Shown in pieces: positions 62,720 to 64,000 of a stretch of 64,000 bases of DNA. The notes beneath the pieces are model-generated. The model ran no database searches. It was not told where the DNA came from and saw only the letters and a program-made list of their open reading frames with translations. The DNA is from Aquatica leii. Taxonomy: Eukaryota > Arthropoda > Insecta > Coleoptera > Lampyridae. Made by a program: the position numbers and the translations under genes. Positions within the stretch are counted from its first letter, which is position 1. The number at the start of each line of letters is the position of its first letter. The DNA is taken from NCBI GenBank assembly GCA_035610365.1, contig CM069433.1, positions 80,386,236 through 80,450,235 on the forward strand. Reading direction: 5' to 3'.

Positions 62720-62762
62720 GGCGACGTTTCGTGCACTAAATGTGCACTTCATCAGGCCACTG
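62720..62762 (-). ncRNA. hammerhead-like core, left arm
   Basis: The minus strand reads GGCCTGATGA, then stem GTGCAC-ATTTA-GTGCAC, then GAAACGTCGCC. CUGAUGA, a six-pair stem II and GAAAC are intact. Stem III is not obvious. Confidence 0.5.
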
Positions 62763-62989
62763 CAATTTATTAGCGTAAGTACAAACAACTATCTAATTTA
62801 ATAAGTTAGTAGTAACTAAATTACAAATGTAAACAGAAAAAACAATAAACGTAAGAACTTACGTAGAGTAACTTGCTCTAATGTTCTAGGTAAGTTCTTA
62901 CGTTTATTGTTTTTTCTGTTTACATCTGTAATTTAGTTACTACTAACTTATTAAATTAGATAGTTGTTTGTACTTACGCCAATAAATTG

Positions 62990-63032
62990 CAGTGACCTGA
63001 TGAAGTTCACATTTAGTGCACGAAACGTCGCC
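62990..63032 (+). ncRNA. hammerhead-like core, right arm
   Basis: The plus strand reads ACCTGATGA, stem GTTCAC-ATTTA-GTGCAC (one mismatch against the left arm), then GAAACGTCGCC (63022 on). It is the mirror of the left-arm copy. Confidence 0.48.
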
Positions 63033-63139
63033 TCAAAGAAAAACTGAGCAGTTTTTTGATGACCCTCCTTGAAAAAAGATTTTAATAGTGTTACTTAAAA
63101 TTGATAATGTTTAGTAACAATTTCAAAACAAAAAAATTA

Positions 63140-63730
63140 AGTTTTACTGTTGTTTCAAACATAAAAGAAACCCAAATGCACAAAAATAGCTATAAGTCCA
63201 TTGCTGTTTCTCTTATTTGAATCAGTATAGTTTCGGTATTGTAAATTGAATTCGGTTGCAAAATAAATGTTGTATTCGGTTTACGTTTTCAAAGTTTCGT
63301 TCTTGAATTGATACTTAATGATCGATAAATGCATGATTTCCTTGTTTCAATAATAAACTGAAACAACTATTTCAATAATATAATTATACACTGGTTTTGG
63401 TTTTAAAATGAAACAATGAAATCGATAATATTTCAAATACACGTTTTAAATTTACAATAAATATTTTTAGATATAATATCACATTGTGTTTCAGTAGGTT
63501 TAGGTTTTGAAAATAAACAGATTATTTATCAATTAATTTTTAAATATTGCAACTATTTTTGATGTGGTCTTTTCACGGAAGCCTCTAAAACTGCATCAAT
63601 TACTGTTGAGTAGGAACTTTTAACTACATCTGTAACATAAAAACATATATTTCATTTATATACATAATCCATGAGTTACACAAAATTAATAAACTTGTTT
63701 AGCAATTAGAAGAAAATTCTATAAAATTGT
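63140..63730 (-). repeat. exon-like dispersed repeat R2, copy 2
   Basis: The reverse complement aligns with 24930-25430. It has the acceptor-like TTTTTATGTTACAG (about 63630), the frame STVIDAVLEASVKRPHQK (about 63565-63615) and then a stop, and the shared tail words GTAAACCGAAT and ACTATACTGATTCAAATAAG. It directly follows the palindrome. Confidence 0.6.
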
Positions 63731-63827
63731 GATTTATTATCTAATTCTTGTGTTATAGGTAGCTTATGAAGTATTGTATTATGTACTACCTACAACGTTA
63801 TCTGAATGTAATCGAATTTTGATTTTG

Positions 63828-64000
63828 ATGTCTTCAAAAGTCAGTTATATGGTAAAATTGGCTAAGGAACAGGTCGAGGGTGTTAAAAATAAAAATATTT
63901 TTGTCTGAAGAACAAGTAAGTGCTAATAAAAACGTCAGTAATAATGTAACGAGTAACAAAAAAGATTTTGTGAGTGATGAACATGACAACGACAATCAAA
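63828..64000 (+). other. coding-like fragment running off the window, unknown
   Basis: From ATG at 63828 the frame reads MSSKVSYMVKLAKEQVEGVK to a stop at 63906. One frame over, SEEQVSANKNVSNNVTSNKK and DFVSDEHDNDNQ stay open to the window end. CAAGTAAGTG at 63911 is donor-like. The polar, acidic composition recalls N-termini of transposases such as piggyBac, but there is no decisive motif. Confidence 0.25.

Larger units (their letters stand above)
62650..63105. repeat. near-perfect palindrome, arms about 210 bp, 27-bp spacer
   Basis: Arms 62650-62862 and 62890-63105 are reverse complements with only scattered differences. They include AAGTAACACTATTAAAATCTT, the GGCGACGTTTCGTGCAC segment, AGTACAAACAACTATCTAAT and GTAAGAACTTAC. 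Each arm carries a hammerhead-like core facing outward. There is no ORF and no certain target duplication. The high arm identity suggests recent origin. A decayed relative is at 47560-47800. Confidence 0.85.

Overview
The window is strongly AT-rich eukaryotic DNA. It looks like an intergenic stretch of an arthropod, probably insect, genome, because the mix of Penelope-like elements, Helitron, piggyBac, PIF/Harbinger, Tc1/mariner relatives and several LINEs is typical of insects. The species cannot be named from this sequence. I see no rRNA, tRNA or CRISPR array and no host gene that I can identify. Nearly all recognisable coding matter is decayed transposable-element (TE) protein with stops and frameshifts.

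Layout. 1-4345: a large minus-strand LINE (ORF1 plus endonuclease/reverse transcriptase, RT), visible as a purine-rich minus strand. 5348-7616: a PIF/Harbinger element with terminal inverted repeats (TIRs) and a TTA target duplication. 9180-10640: a truncated mariner-like long-arm element. 11625-13420: Penelope-like element (PLE) A, with RT, GIY-YIG endonuclease and terminal repeat. 14078-14742: a foldback repeat. 17410-18890: a minus-strand LINE. 19330-20000: a transposase remnant with a small intron. 20570-24001: an inverted-repeat-flanked island with higher GC and unknown ORFs; an IS630/Tc1-mariner element (20814-21951) sits in its left arm. 24930-25430 and 63140-63730: two inverted copies of an exon-like repeat. 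28740-31758: a long-TIR element carrying a TTAA-flanked MITE (miniature inverted-repeat element) and PLE copy B in its right arm. 31922-33977: a Helitron with both ends recognisable. 34135-35010: two tandem copies of a repeat also found inverted at 14905-15385. 36340-37330: PLE copy C. 39890-41900: a tandem repeat and two Tc1-like remnants. 45884-46500 and 48636-49292: PLE pieces of another family. 50410-53530: two LINEs end to end. 56440-57960: a piggyBac transposase with small introns. 62650-63105: a near-perfect palindrome with a hammerhead-like core in each arm. The remaining AT-rich stretches hold nothing I can identify.

How the parts relate. This is a layered TE graveyard, and nesting gives relative ages: the long-TIR element at 28740 is older than its MITE and PLE insertions, and the inverted-repeat element at 20570 is older than the mariner in its left arm. 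The least explained items are the 22085-24001 island and the hammerhead-bearing palindromes at 62650 and 47560, which look like two copies of one small non-autonomous family.
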